A DNA stretch of 64,000 nucleotides from Burkholderia guangdongensis. GTDB taxonomy: Bacteria; Pseudomonadota; Gammaproteobacteria; Burkholderiales; Burkholderiaceae. Positions within the stretch are counted from its first letter, which is position 1; every line of letters begins with the position of its first letter. The stretch lies in NCBI RefSeq assembly GCF_013403875.1, contig NZ_JACBNX010000003.1, forward strand, positions 124,001-188,000. Direction: 5' to 3'. This document shows positions 23,506 through 31,910 of this stretch, piece after piece. The position numbers and the translations under genes were made by a program. The notes beneath the pieces were generated by a model. That model was not told where the DNA came from. It ran no database searches and saw nothing but the letters and a program-made list of their open reading frames with translations.

Positions 23506-26500
23506 AGACGATCCGGACACCGAAACTGCTCGAACGCCGCACGCCGGAACGGATTCACGACGCTGCTCGCATTGAGCTCGAACTGCGCGCGCCGCCCGTC
23601 CGACTGGAAGCCGAACGTGAAGCGGTCGGCCTGCGCGGTCGGCCGCAGATCGGCCGCATCCATCAGGCGCAGCAGCGCCCACGGCCCATCCGCGCGCGCG
23701 GCCGTGCCGCTGCCCGGCGGCGCGAACTCGACGTGCGCCTGCGCGGTGCCCTTGCCGCTCGGCCACTGGAACTGCATCGCCTGCGGCGCGCCGGGCTTCG
23801 CGACCAGTTGCTGGCCGTCGATGTCGAGCGTGACCTCCGACAGCGACGGATCGATCGACACCGCCTTCACCGCGAAGCGCACCGACACGTCGCGCCCGCC
23901 CGCGCGGAAGAATGCGTCGCGGATCTGCGCGGCGCGCTGGAACTGCACGAGCACGTCCGCCGGAATCCCGAGCGCGTCGGTGCCCGCGCGCCAGCGCCAC
24001 TGCGGCCCGGACATGTCGACGTAGCTCGCGAGATTCTTCTGGAAGAAATCGTCGATGAGCCCGCCGGGGCCGAGCACCTTGCCGAAGTCGTCGGGCGTCG
24101 CGTCGCGCGTCGATGCACGCACGAGCGGATAGCGGCCGTCGAGCGCCTGCCGGCACAGCGGCGCGACGCTGCCCTGCCACAGCGCGTTCAGCCGCGCGCG
24201 CTCGCCGCCGACCATCAGCGACGACGACCCACCCGCGACGTCGCCGACCACCGTCGCGATCGGCTGCGGCGCACCCTGCGCGGCGAGCTTCAGCTTCGTC
24301 AGCGCGTCGCTCGGCGGCGGCGGCAGCCCCTGGCGGCTCGCGGCATCGGCGGCCGCGAGATACGCGGCCGCGTCCTTCAGCGCGGCGAGCTGCGTGTCGA
24401 GCGGAATCGGCCCCGCCGCGCCGGGTTTGCCCGCGAGATCGTGCAGCGCCTGGAAGTGCGCGTCGACCGGATTCGTCTGCGCGGCCGGCGGCGCGGTGTC
24501 GTCGGACGCGTTGCCGAGCGCGCTTTCGAGCCGCTTCTTCATCGCGTCGAGCTTGCCGGTCAGCGCGGTCACGCCCTGCTCCGCGAGCGAGCCCCCGGTC
24601 TTCACGCTGCCGAGCGTCGTCTCCTGCGCGGCCGCGACCGTCAGCATCCGCAGCGGCGAATCGGGCGCGGCGAGCGCATTCGCGACACGCGCGCCCTTCT
24701 CGACGCCGTCGATCGGCACGACGCCGACGTCGTTCAGCAGCGCATCCCACTGCCGGATGTACTCGTCGTAATAGAGCTGCGTCATTCCGGCCTTCAGGTC
24801 CGCCACGCCATTCGGCGTCAGCACCGATTCCTCGCGGCCGAGCACCCAGTCGTCCTTCGCGATGTCGACCACCGCGAGATCGCGCAGCTCGCCGAACTTC
24901 CGGTAGCCGGCCCGCGTATACGCGCCGGGCACGCCGCGCGTCAGCGGCGCGCCGCTCTTGCGCACGAGCACGAACGCGGCGTTCGCGCCGGCGACGTTCG
25001 CGATCGTGAACTCCGGCAGCTTCGCCTGCGCGAGATCGCGCTGCACGCGGTTGAACATCCGCTGCGCGAGCGGCATCCGCGCGAGCGTCGTGCGCGCCTG
25101 CGCGATCAGGTCCTTGTCGAGCGGCAGCGACGCGTCGAACTGCGCGGGCGCGAGCAGCGCGGCGAGATGGCCGTCGATGTCGTTGCGCGCGTCGTCGCTC
25201 GCGTCGCGCAGCGGCCCGCGCCGCCAGTCGACGTCGGCCCACAGCCGCACCGCGTCCGCGTCGTAATGCGCGGAATCGCCGAGCATCAGATACGCGCGCA
25301 GCACTTCGTACTGGAAGTCCGGATTGTTCGCGTCGCCGCGGCGCAGTTCCTCCTCCATCCGCCGCACGACGAGCGGCAGGAGCGTCTGCCGCAACAGTCG
25401 CCGGTAGCTCGCCTGCGCCTCGAGGCCGAGCTTGTCGCCCTGATAGAGCCCGAGCCGCGACAGCAACGGCACCGGCTTGTCGCGATCCGCGTAGCCGCCG
25501 GGGAGGTCGCGCGCCGCGTTCAACAGCGGCAGCAGCGCGAGCGGATCGTCGCCGGGCTGCAGCGCCTGCGCGCGCTTTTGCAATTCGGCGACGTGCTGCT
25601 CGACGTCGGCGATGTACGCGCGATTGCGCTCGTAGCTGACGAAAAATCCGATCAGCGCGGCGATCAGCGCGACGCCGATCAGCGCGAGCGCGATCCGCTG
25701 CAACCACGCGCGGCGGCGCTCGAGCGCCGCATTCGTGCCCGCGAGCCCGGCCTCCTGGAAGATCACGTCGCGCAGCAATCGCGTGATGAAGTACGCGCGC
25801 CCGCTCGACGGATCCGGCAGCACCACCTGCCGCTGCAGCCCGAGCGCGGCCGCGACCGCGCTCATCACGCGATCGATCGGCCGGCCTTCCTGCGTGCCGC
25901 TCGTGAAATAGACGCCGCGCAGCAGCGCCGCCTGCTCGAAGCGCGACGTGCTGAACGTGTCGTCGAGGAACGACTTCAGCACGCCCTCGAGGCCCGCGAA
26001 CTGCTGCGGGAAGCCATAGATCAGCGCGCGCCGGCGCGTGTCGGTCTCCTGCTGCATCCGGTGCAGCACGCGCGACTGGAGCTGTTTCTCGAGCGCGTCG
26101 AACTCGCCCGGGAACGTCGCGAGCGCGTCGTCGGGCGAACCGTTCTCCGTGTGCGGGAACGTGACGCCCCACACCTGCTCGCGCTCGTCGCGGCCGAGGT
26201 CGTCGAAGAACTCGACGAAACCGGCGAGCAGATCGCATTTCGTCACGACGACGTACACCGGGAAGCGCATTCCAAGCCGCGTATAGAGCTCCTTCAGCCG
26301 CTCGCGCACCGCGGACGCCTGCGTCGCGCGCTGCGTGTCGGACAGCTGCAGCAGATCCTGCGCGGACAGCGCGACGATCACGCCGTTCAGCGGTCGGCGC
26401 GGCCGATACTTGCGCAGCAGTTGCAGGAAGCCGGCCCACGCGGCCTGATCGGCCTCCGCGAAGCTGTCCTGCGTCGTGAAGCGGCCCGCGGTGTCGAGCA

Positions 26501-27044
26501 GCACCGCGTCGTCGGTGAACCACCAGTCGCAATTGCGCGTGCCGCCGACGCCACCGACCGCCTGCTTGCCGAGCCGCTCCGCGAGCGGGAAGCGCAGCCC
26601 CGAATGGACGAGCGCGGTCGTCTTGCCGGTGCCGGGCGCGCCGACGAACACGTACCATGGCAACTGATACACGTACTGGCTGCCGAAGCGGCCCTTCACG
26701 CGATCCTTGCGCAGGATCGCCATCGCCTCGTCGAAACGCTGCTTCAGCGTCGCGACGTCCGCTTCGGACTCCTTCTTGCCAGGCACGGGCTCGGCCGTCC
26801 CCTCGGCGACGACGCGCGTGAAGCGCACGTTCGCGAGCCGCGCGATCAGCCAGCGCCCGCCCCAGTACGCGGCCCACAGCGCGAGCAGCACGATGACGAC
26901 CGCCCAGCGGCTGCCCGGCGTCGCGAGCGGCTCGCCGCCCGCGTAGCCGACGAGCGGCCCCTCGATCCATACGATCAGCGCGAGCGCGAGCACGCCGACG
27001 AGCGACAGCACGATCGGCTTCACGAGCCAGTTGACGAGCTTCAT
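23502..27044 (-). CDS. tssM: T6SS inner-membrane protein TssM (IcmF)
   Basis: The 1180-residue protein is the large periplasm-spanning subunit of the T6SS membrane complex. Two N-terminal membrane helices (about 12-28 and 47-63) precede a cytosolic domain with an intact Walker A motif GAPGTGKT (135-142). A third helix (FFVSYERN region, about 455) leads to the long periplasmic IcmF part. I chose the ATG at 27044, where MKLVNWL begins; it overlaps the stop of a 35-codon upstream ORF. Its 3' end overlaps tagF. Length is at the short end of the family range but all regions are present. Confidence 0.97.
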   Translation of the reverse strand: MKLVNWLVKPIVLSLVGVLALALIVWIEGPLVGYAGGEPLATPGSRWAVVIVLLALWAAYWGGRWLIARLANVRFTRVVAEGTAEPVPGKKESEADVATLKQRFDEAMAILRKDRVKGRFGSQYVYQLPWYVFVGAPGTGKTTALVHSGLRFPLAERLGKQAVGGVGGTRNCDWWFTDDAVLLDTAGRFTTQDSFAEADQAAWAGFLQLLRKYRPRRPLNGVIVALSAQDLLQLSDTQRATQASAVRERLKELYTRLGMRFPVYVVVTKCDLLAGFVEFFDDLGRDEREQVWGVTFPHTENGSPDDALATFPGEFDALEKQLQSRVLHRMQQETDTRRRALIYGFPQQFAGLEGVLKSFLDDTFSTSRFEQAALLRGVYFTSGTQEGRPIDRVMSAVAAALGLQRQVVLPDPSSGRAYFITRLLRDVIFQEAGLAGTNAALERRRAWLQRIALALIGVALIAALIGFFVSYERNRAYIADVEQHVAELQKRAQALQPGDDPLALLPLLNAARDLPGGYADRDKPVPLLSRLGLYQGDKLGLEAQASYRRLLRQTLLPLVVRRMEEELRRGDANNPDFQYEVLRAYLMLGDSAHYDADAVRLWADVDWRRGPLRDASDDARNDIDGHLAALLAPAQFDASLPLDKDLIAQARTTLARMPLAQRMFNRVQRDLAQAKLPEFTIANVAGANAAFVLVRKSGAPLTRGVPGAYTRAGYRKFGELRDLAVVDIAKDDWVLGREESVLTPNGVADLKAGMTQLYYDEYIRQWDALLNDVGVVPIDGVEKGARVANALAAPDSPLRMLTVAAAQETTLGSVKTGGSLAEQGVTALTGKLDAMKKRLESALGNASDDTAPPAAQTNPVDAHFQALHDLAGKPGAAGPIPLDTQLAALKDAAAYLAAADAASRQGLPPPPSDALTKLKLAAQGAPQPIATVVGDVAGGSSSLMVGGERARLNALWQGSVAPLCRQALDGRYPLVRASTRDATPDDFGKVLGPGGLIDDFFQKNLASYVDMSGPQWRWRAGTDALGIPADVLVQFQRAAQIRDAFFRAGGRDVSVRFAVKAVSIDPSLSEVTLDIDGQQLVAKPGAPQAMQFQWPSGKGTAQAHVEFAPPGSGTAARADGPWALLRLMDAADLRPTAQADRFTFGFQSDGRRAQFELNASSVVNPFRRAAFEQFRCPDRL

Positions 27045-27148
27045 GCGCGTTCTCCTGCGGCCTGTTCTGCTGCTGCCTGGACGGCTGCTGCCTGTTGGCC
27101 TGCGTGTGCGATTGCAGGCGCGAGCGCCATTGCGAGCGTGCGCATCAT
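27041..27148 (-). CDS. 35-codon ORF bridging tssL and tssM
   Basis: An ATG (27148-27146) overlapping the tssL stop codon opens a 35-codon frame that ends in TGA overlapping the tssM start codon. It therefore has four-base coupling overlaps at both ends. The peptide starts MMRTLAMALAPAIAHA, which looks like a short export signal, followed by an Ala/Gln-rich tail. It may be a real small protein, or merely a translated linker that carries ribosomes from tssL to tssM. No homolog is known to me. Confidence 0.45.
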   Translation of the reverse strand: MMRTLAMALAPAIAHAGQQAAAVQAAAEQAAGERA

Positions 27149-28431
27149 GCGGCCCCCGGCGCGAGGATCGTGATGTCGACGCGGCGATTCTTCGCGCGAT
27201 TGGCCGGCGTATCGTTCGGCGCGACCGGCTCGGTGTCGCCGCGCCCTTCCGCGGTGAAGCGGCCGGGCGAGCCGGCGCGCGCGGCGAGCATGTCGCGAAC
27301 CGCTTCCGCGCGCGCCTGCGACAGATGCCAGTTCGACGGGAAGCGCGCGGAGAACACACGCTGGTTGTCGGTGTGGCCCGCGACGACGACATCGCCCTGC
27401 ACGTCCTTCAGCGCGTCGCCGATCCGCTGGATCAGCGGCACGAACTGCGGATCGAGCTCCGCGCTGCCGGACGCGAACAGGCCGTCGCCATTGATCGTCA
27501 CGATCGTGCGGTCGGGCAGCTCGGATACGCGCACGAGGCCCCGCGCGATCTCCGGCGCGAGGAACTGCGACAGCTTCGGCGCGAGCTTCGGCGCGGCCGC
27601 GGGCTTCGCGGCGAACGACGGCGCGGGCGCGACGCGCACGCCGTGCAGCACTTCGAACACGCGGTCGGACGCATCGTTGAGCCGGTAGCTCAGCACCAGA
27701 TGCACGACGACGAGCAGCGTGCAGGCGATCGCCGCGGCCACCCACAGCGGCACGAGCTGCAGCAGCGGTTTGCGCTCGGCCTTCACCGGCGCCCAGTGCG
27801 GCGACAGATCGCGCTCGGGCGCGCCGCGCTGCGCGCGGACCATCTGTTCGAGCCGCTCGCGGATCGTGTCGAGCTGCGTGCGCCCGCCGTCGATCAGCCG
27901 GTAGCGTCCTTCGAAACCGAGCGCGAGGATCACGTAGATCAGCTCGAGCACGTCGACGTTGCCGGTCGGGTTCTGCGCGAGCCGCTGCAGGATCACGAAG
28001 AACCGCTCGCCGCCGGACGCCTCGTTGTGGAACGTGACGAGCAGGCTGCGGCTCGCCCACAGGCCCGCGCCCCACGGCGTGCTCGAGATCGCCTCGTCGA
28101 CGAACGTGCACAGACAGTAGCGCGACGCGCCGAGCTTCTCGTCGTCGACGCCGTTCGCGCGGCCCTGCGTCTCGAACGCGCGGACCATCTGGATCAGTTG
28201 CGCGCGCAACTCCTCGACGTTCGGATGCGTCGGCAGCTGGCGCAGCGGCAGCGCGAGCTCGAGCAGCGGATTCGCCGCGCGCAGCAGCGGATTGAGCCCG
28301 CCGGCGGCCGCGGAAATCGGCGCGACCGCGGCCTGCGCGGCGACGAACGCCGCGCGCGCGCCGCCCGGCGTCGGGATCAGGATCGTGGCGCCGGAATCTT
28401 CGCCCGCGGCGCGCGGTTCGTCAGGAATCAC
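27145..28431 (-). CDS. tssL: T6SS inner-membrane protein TssL with OmpA-like domain
   Basis: The 428-residue protein has the cytosolic DotU domain (about residues 45-220, with FVDEAISSTPWG and LELIYVILALGFEGRYR). One membrane helix (about 222-245) and a periplasmic OmpA-like peptidoglycan-binding domain (about 300-420, VVVAGHTDNQ and the LSQARAEAVRDML helix) follow. This is the 'evolved' TssL form, which anchors the complex to the cell wall itself. It lies between tssK and tssM. Confidence 0.97.
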   Translation of the reverse strand: MIPDEPRAAGEDSGATILIPTPGGARAAFVAAQAAVAPISAAAGGLNPLLRAANPLLELALPLRQLPTHPNVEELRAQLIQMVRAFETQGRANGVDDEKLGASRYCLCTFVDEAISSTPWGAGLWASRSLLVTFHNEASGGERFFVILQRLAQNPTGNVDVLELIYVILALGFEGRYRLIDGGRTQLDTIRERLEQMVRAQRGAPERDLSPHWAPVKAERKPLLQLVPLWVAAAIACTLLVVVHLVLSYRLNDASDRVFEVLHGVRVAPAPSFAAKPAAAPKLAPKLSQFLAPEIARGLVRVSELPDRTIVTINGDGLFASGSAELDPQFVPLIQRIGDALKDVQGDVVVAGHTDNQRVFSARFPSNWHLSQARAEAVRDMLAARAGSPGRFTAEGRGDTEPVAPNDTPANRAKNRRVDITILAPGAA

Positions 28432-28477
28432 GATGAACGTCCTCAGTCAATGCGGTGCGTGCGCTGCATGGGATGCA

Positions 28478-29812
28478 TCAGCGGCGGATCGCCCAGAATT
28501 CCATCTTCAGCCCCGGAAACTCGCCGGCGACGTGCAGCGCCATGCCGGCCGACGTCGAGAACTGCTTCCAGAGCTCGTTGCCTCGATCCAGTTCGAAGTA
28601 CGTAAATCCCGCGTGGAACGGCAGCTGACGCGGCGCGACCGGCAGCGCGCGCAGGCCGACGCCCGGCAGTTGCAGATTCACGAGATCGCGGATCCGCTCG
28701 ATCGGCCCGATCTTCACCTGCGGCGCAAAGCCGGTCAGGATCGTCTCGGCCGGCACCTGCGCGTTCACGGCGAGCACGAACGTCGCCGACGCGTACAGGT
28801 TCTTGTCCGGCACGAGCGCGACGCGCAGCCCGAATTTGCGTTCCTCGAGCGGAATCGGCACCGCATGCGGGTCCATCACCATCGACAGCGCCGCACGCAG
28901 ATCGTCGATCACCGGCGCGAACGTTTCCTGCAGGCGATCGTGCCGGTACACCGGATACGCGCGCGGACGCTTCGTCGGCCGGCTGAACGTCGCGAGCTCG
29001 CCGGCGAGCTGCGCAACGACCCGGTACAGCGCCTCCGGATGCAGCCCGGTCATCGTCGACAGGTGCGCGGCGAGCGGTTCGTGGCGGTTGATCAGTTGTA
29101 GCAGCAGAAAATCCGCGACCTCGGCGACGCCGGTCACGCCCGGCTGCGCGAGCCGCGCGGCGAGCGCTTCGCCACGCTGGTGCAGCAGACCGACGAGATC
29201 GTCGGCGAACGCGGCGAGGCGCGCGGCGACGCGGTAGTCGGCGCACGGCGGGCTGTAGTCGGGATCGAGCACGACGCGGTTGTCCGGCAGCCGCTCGACG
29301 ACACGCACGACGCCGAGCGACGTATACGCGTTCGCGACGTCCGGCTCGAGCGCAAGCCGCACACGCAGCTTGCCGATCTGCATCAGCGCGGCGTCGGCGT
29401 TCGGATCGTTGCTGTCGGCAACGTCGAGCTCGTCGATCCGGTGCCGCGCGAAGTTCTCCTCGGTGTCGCCGTTGCCGGTCTCCGGCACCCCGGGGCGCCG
29501 CACCGGCAGCGCGAGCACGACGAGCATGCTGCGCGTGCCCTCGGGAATGTCGAGCGGCGCGGGCAGATCGTCGTCGGCGGGCAGGTTGAACGGCGTGCCG
29601 TCGGGCAGCACGCCCGAGCACGACAGCAGCGCGATCTTGCCGAGCTTCAGCAACTGCTCGTCGAGTGCGAGCGCGGTAAAGCCCCACGCGTACGGCCGCA
29701 GCCCCGACGCGCGGACTTCGAGCTGCGTCTGCAGGTAGCGGTCGTGCTGCTGCAGATGCTGCGGCTGCAGGAACATTCCTTCCGACCAGATGACTTTGCT
29801 GTTCCAGGACAT
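28478..29812 (-). CDS. tssK: T6SS baseplate protein TssK
   Basis: The 444-residue protein begins MSWNSKVIWSEGMFLQPQH, the near-invariant opening of TssK, and keeps the LPFHAGFTYFELDR block near the C-terminus. TssK trimers link the baseplate to the TssL/TssM membrane complex. Length matches the family. It is 25 bp downstream of tagH and 46 bp upstream of tssL. Confidence 0.98.
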   Translation of the reverse strand: MSWNSKVIWSEGMFLQPQHLQQHDRYLQTQLEVRASGLRPYAWGFTALALDEQLLKLGKIALLSCSGVLPDGTPFNLPADDDLPAPLDIPEGTRSMLVVLALPVRRPGVPETGNGDTEENFARHRIDELDVADSNDPNADAALMQIGKLRVRLALEPDVANAYTSLGVVRVVERLPDNRVVLDPDYSPPCADYRVAARLAAFADDLVGLLHQRGEALAARLAQPGVTGVAEVADFLLLQLINRHEPLAAHLSTMTGLHPEALYRVVAQLAGELATFSRPTKRPRAYPVYRHDRLQETFAPVIDDLRAALSMVMDPHAVPIPLEERKFGLRVALVPDKNLYASATFVLAVNAQVPAETILTGFAPQVKIGPIERIRDLVNLQLPGVGLRALPVAPRQLPFHAGFTYFELDRGNELWKQFSTSAGMALHVAGEFPGLKMEFWAIRR

Positions 29813-29837
29813 GGTTTAGCGTGGGTGGTGACGTGGG

Positions 29838-31880
29838 TTAGCCTTTTTCGCCGGAATCGGTCTTTCGCGCCGCGAGCAGCGCGTCGATCTGCGCTTCGTA
29901 GGCGTCGTTGAACGCATTGCCGAACAACCGCTGGAAATCGTCCTCGCTGTCGCGCGCGATCTGCGCCTGCATCTGCACGAAGCGATCCCACAGCTTCGCC
30001 TTGCGGTTCGACAGCAGCTTGTCCATCACGCCCTGCTCGGTCAGCTCCGCCTCGAGCGCGGCCGGATCGAAGCGGCCGAGCACGTGCGCGAGCGCCGCGC
30101 GCATCCCGGCGATCACCGCGAGCTCGTGCGACTGGATGTCGGCGAACGCGTACTCGAGCGCGCGGTCCGGCGGCAGATAGCCGGCGCTGCGGCCGGCCAG
30201 CATCTGCGCGAGCGCGCTGTCGACGTCCGGGAAGAACTTCAGCGGATTGTTGTCGCGCGCGACGATCACCGTCGTGTCGAGACGCGCCTCGCGCTTCGTC
30301 GTCGAGCGCGAGCGCAGCACGGTCATCGTGCCGCGCAGCGCCTCGCGCAGCATCGCGCCGATCAGATGCGCGAACTCGGCCGGCGGCAGGTTCGGCGCGC
30401 GGGTCGGGTCGAGGCCCAGACCGGCGATCAGCGCGGCGAGCGTCGGGTCAGCGGAGTGCGGGAGGGGCGCGGGCGTTGCCTGCGTTGCCTGCGTTGCGGT
30501 CGGCTGCCGGACGGCCGCGGGTGTCGCGGCGATGGGCGGTGTCGGCGCGGTCGATTGCGATTGCGGCTCGGGTCGCAGCCCGGGTTGCGGCACGAACGGC
30601 GGCATCGGCTGCGGCACCAACGGCGGTTCTGCCAGCGGCGTCGGCTGCGGCACCAACGGCGCTTCTGCCAGCGGCGTCGACTGCGGCACCAACGGCGGTT
30701 CTGCCGACGGCATCGGCTGCGACGCCAACGGCGGTTCTACCAGCGGCAGTGGTTGTATCGGCAACGGTTGCGACGCAGCCGGCTGTTGCGGCGGGGATTG
30801 CATCTGCACCTGCGGCTGCGATGGCGGCTCGCTCGGCGATTGCGCGCGCACCGGCGGCACAAACTGCGTCAGGTCGTGCGCGAGCGGTTCCAGCGTCGGC
30901 AACGGCGGCAACGACGGCGGCTGGACCGGCAACATCGGCTCGTCCGGCAACGGCAACGGCAACGACTGCGCAGTCGCGGGCGACGAAGGCGGCGCAGCGC
31001 CGAACAGATCGTCGAACGGCGTCGCACCACCCGGCGCGGGCGCGTCGAGCAGGCTCGCCGGCAGGCCGGTCGGCCCGCCCTGCGGCGCAGGTGGCGGCTG
31101 AACCGGCTGACCCGGTGCAAACGCGGGCATCGCCGGCGCGACCGGCATCGCAGGCATCGCGGGCATCGCCGGCGTCACCGGCATCGCCCCCTGCCCCTGC
31201 CGCATCACCTGCTCCGCATGCGCGTCCCACTGCGCGAGCGCATCGGCGAGCGGATCGTAGTCGGCCGGAATCCCGCCGCCCGCATGCGCGCCGCCGAGGG
31301 CCGGCTGCACCGCGGCCGGCACCGGTGACGAAAACGCCTCGAATTCCGGCGCCACGTGATCGCTCTGCGATCCGCCGAACCCCGGCCGCGCGCCGGCCTG
31401 CGCGCCGAACCCCGGCTGCCCGAGCGGATCGAGCGCTACGAGACCGAGCGGGCCGAGCGGGCCAAGCTCCGCGCTGTCCGGCAGCGGGCCGCTCAGCACC
31501 TTCGCGGCGGCCAGCGGATCGTGAAAGCCCGGCTGCGCGCCGGCCTCGCGCTCGTGCACCGCGACCTCGAGCAGATAAGGCCCGATCACCAGCCGGTCGC
31601 CGTTCGCGAGCCGCGCCTCGCGCGTGCCGCCGATCGCGCGCTCGTTCAGCACGCTCGGATTGGCGCCGAGATCGCACAATAGATACTCGCCGCCGCGACA
31701 CTCGATCCGCGCCTGCACGCGCGAGATCGCGCGCTGCTGGTCAGGCAGCATCAGCGTGCAATCGGTCGCGCGGCCGATCGTGCCGCCCGCCGGCCCGAAC
31801 TCGACCGCCATCGGTTCCGCGACGGGCTCGTCGTTGAACCTGGCGACACGCAGCGAAAGTACCGGATTCGTCAGTTGCAT
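29838..31880 (-). CDS. tagH: T6SS FHA-domain protein TagH
   Basis: The 680-residue protein has an N-terminal forkhead-associated domain (about residues 5-110; GTIGRATDCTLMLPD, ISRVQARIE, NGDRLVIGPY) that should bind phosphothreonine. A very long Pro/Ala-rich middle includes four 12-residue repeats. A C-terminal TagH/ImpI domain follows (about residues 490-675, ending RLFGNAFNDAYEAQI). In the threonine-phosphorylation pathway an FHA protein is the target of PpkA and promotes T6SS assembly; the kinase and phosphatase genes lie at the right end of this locus. The disordered middle is unusually long. Confidence 0.95.
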   Translation of the reverse strand: MQLTNPVLSLRVARFNDEPVAEPMAVEFGPAGGTIGRATDCTLMLPDQQRAISRVQARIECRGGEYLLCDLGANPSVLNERAIGGTREARLANGDRLVIGPYLLEVAVHEREAGAQPGFHDPLAAAKVLSGPLPDSAELGPLGPLGLVALDPLGQPGFGAQAGARPGFGGSQSDHVAPEFEAFSSPVPAAVQPALGGAHAGGGIPADYDPLADALAQWDAHAEQVMRQGQGAMPVTPAMPAMPAMPVAPAMPAFAPGQPVQPPPAPQGGPTGLPASLLDAPAPGGATPFDDLFGAAPPSSPATAQSLPLPLPDEPMLPVQPPSLPPLPTLEPLAHDLTQFVPPVRAQSPSEPPSQPQVQMQSPPQQPAASQPLPIQPLPLVEPPLASQPMPSAEPPLVPQSTPLAEAPLVPQPTPLAEPPLVPQPMPPFVPQPGLRPEPQSQSTAPTPPIAATPAAVRQPTATQATQATPAPLPHSADPTLAALIAGLGLDPTRAPNLPPAEFAHLIGAMLREALRGTMTVLRSRSTTKREARLDTTVIVARDNNPLKFFPDVDSALAQMLAGRSAGYLPPDRALEYAFADIQSHELAVIAGMRAALAHVLGRFDPAALEAELTEQGVMDKLLSNRKAKLWDRFVQMQAQIARDSEDDFQRLFGNAFNDAYEAQIDALLAARKTDSGEKG
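30604..30747. repeat. Four tandem 36-bp units within tagH
   Basis: Four units of 36 bp (30604-30639, 30640-30675, 30676-30711, 30712-30747) with a few mismatches encode a 12-residue Pro-rich repeat of the form AEPPLVPQPTPL in the disordered linker of TagH. Copy number is likely to vary among strains. Confidence 0.9.
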
Positions 31881-31910
31881 CCCCGTTCCCTGGCGGACTC
31901 GCGTCCGCCG

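Noticed and set aside
23733..27173. An 1146-codon frame antisense to tssM
   Set aside because: Arg/Ala/His-rich composition without motifs; tssM on the opposite strand is unambiguous.
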